5,852 bases of DNA from Clostridia bacterium (GTDB taxonomy: Bacteria > UBA6262 > WVXT01 > JAUXBS01). Positions 5,852-5,852 of the stretch are shown here, in pieces (position 1 is the first letter of the stretch; every line of letters begins with the position of its first letter). The notes under the pieces are model-generated. The model was not told where the DNA came from. It worked only from the letters and a program-made list of their open reading frames with translations, and did not search any database. A program made the translations under genes and the position numbers. The DNA is taken from assembly GCA_030618495.1 (NCBI GenBank), contig JAUXDE010000104.1:1-5852 (forward strand), read 5' to 3'.

Positions 5852-5852
5852 G

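Noticed and set aside
1-5852. CRISPR array, tRNA, rRNA or complete mobile element
   Set aside because: No regularly spaced repeats, no cloverleaf-like segment, no rRNA-like sequence and no transposase or integrase reading frame were seen.

Overview
The window carries a compact three-gene efflux operon of the MacA-MacB-TolC type on the + strand, followed tail to tail by a phosphofructokinase gene on the - strand. Base composition is intermediate in the genes and clearly AT-rich in the two non-coding ends. An outer-membrane TolC-family channel implies a double-membrane (Gram-negative type) bacterium. The phosphofructokinase is of the plant/trypanosome/spirochaete-like long type (438 aa), not the short E. 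coli PfkA type. That, with AGG/AGA-rich arginine usage and a very short-hairpin adaptor, fits poorly studied anaerobic or candidate phyla (for example Omnitrophota- or Desulfobacterota-like lineages). The taxonomic placement is inference and cannot be fixed from the sequence alone.

Layout: 1-275 is an AT-rich non-coding leader with several dyad symmetries and candidate promoters. 276-1547 encodes the TolC-like outer-membrane channel. 1547-2485 encodes an HlyD/MacA-like periplasmic adaptor. 2487-4445 encodes a MacB-like ABC ATPase/permease. The three genes overlap by 1 base or are separated by 1 base, so they are almost certainly co-transcribed and translationally coupled. 4446-4459 is a 14-base convergent junction without an obvious terminator. 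4460-5776 (- strand) encodes the phosphofructokinase, with a strong Shine-Dalgarno site. 5777-5852 is its upstream region, containing an imperfect direct repeat and a GGGGACA...TGTTTCCCC arrangement that may be part of a dispersed repeat.

How the genes work together: MacB would bind ATP in the cytoplasm and use its periplasmic domain and four membrane helices to drive a mechanotransmission cycle. The membrane-anchored adaptor would link MacB to the TolC-like channel, exporting a substrate (antibiotic, lipopeptide, peptide, siderophore or similar) from the periplasm to the outside. Nothing in the window identifies the substrate, and no regulator is encoded here. The phosphofructokinase is a glycolytic housekeeping enzyme with no evident functional link to the pump.

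I do not see a clearly new biological system. The points most worth a second look are the near absence of the coiled-coil hairpin in the adaptor, the mixed ATP/PPi signature of the phosphofructokinase, the dyad-rich leader, and the repeat-like sequence at the right edge.
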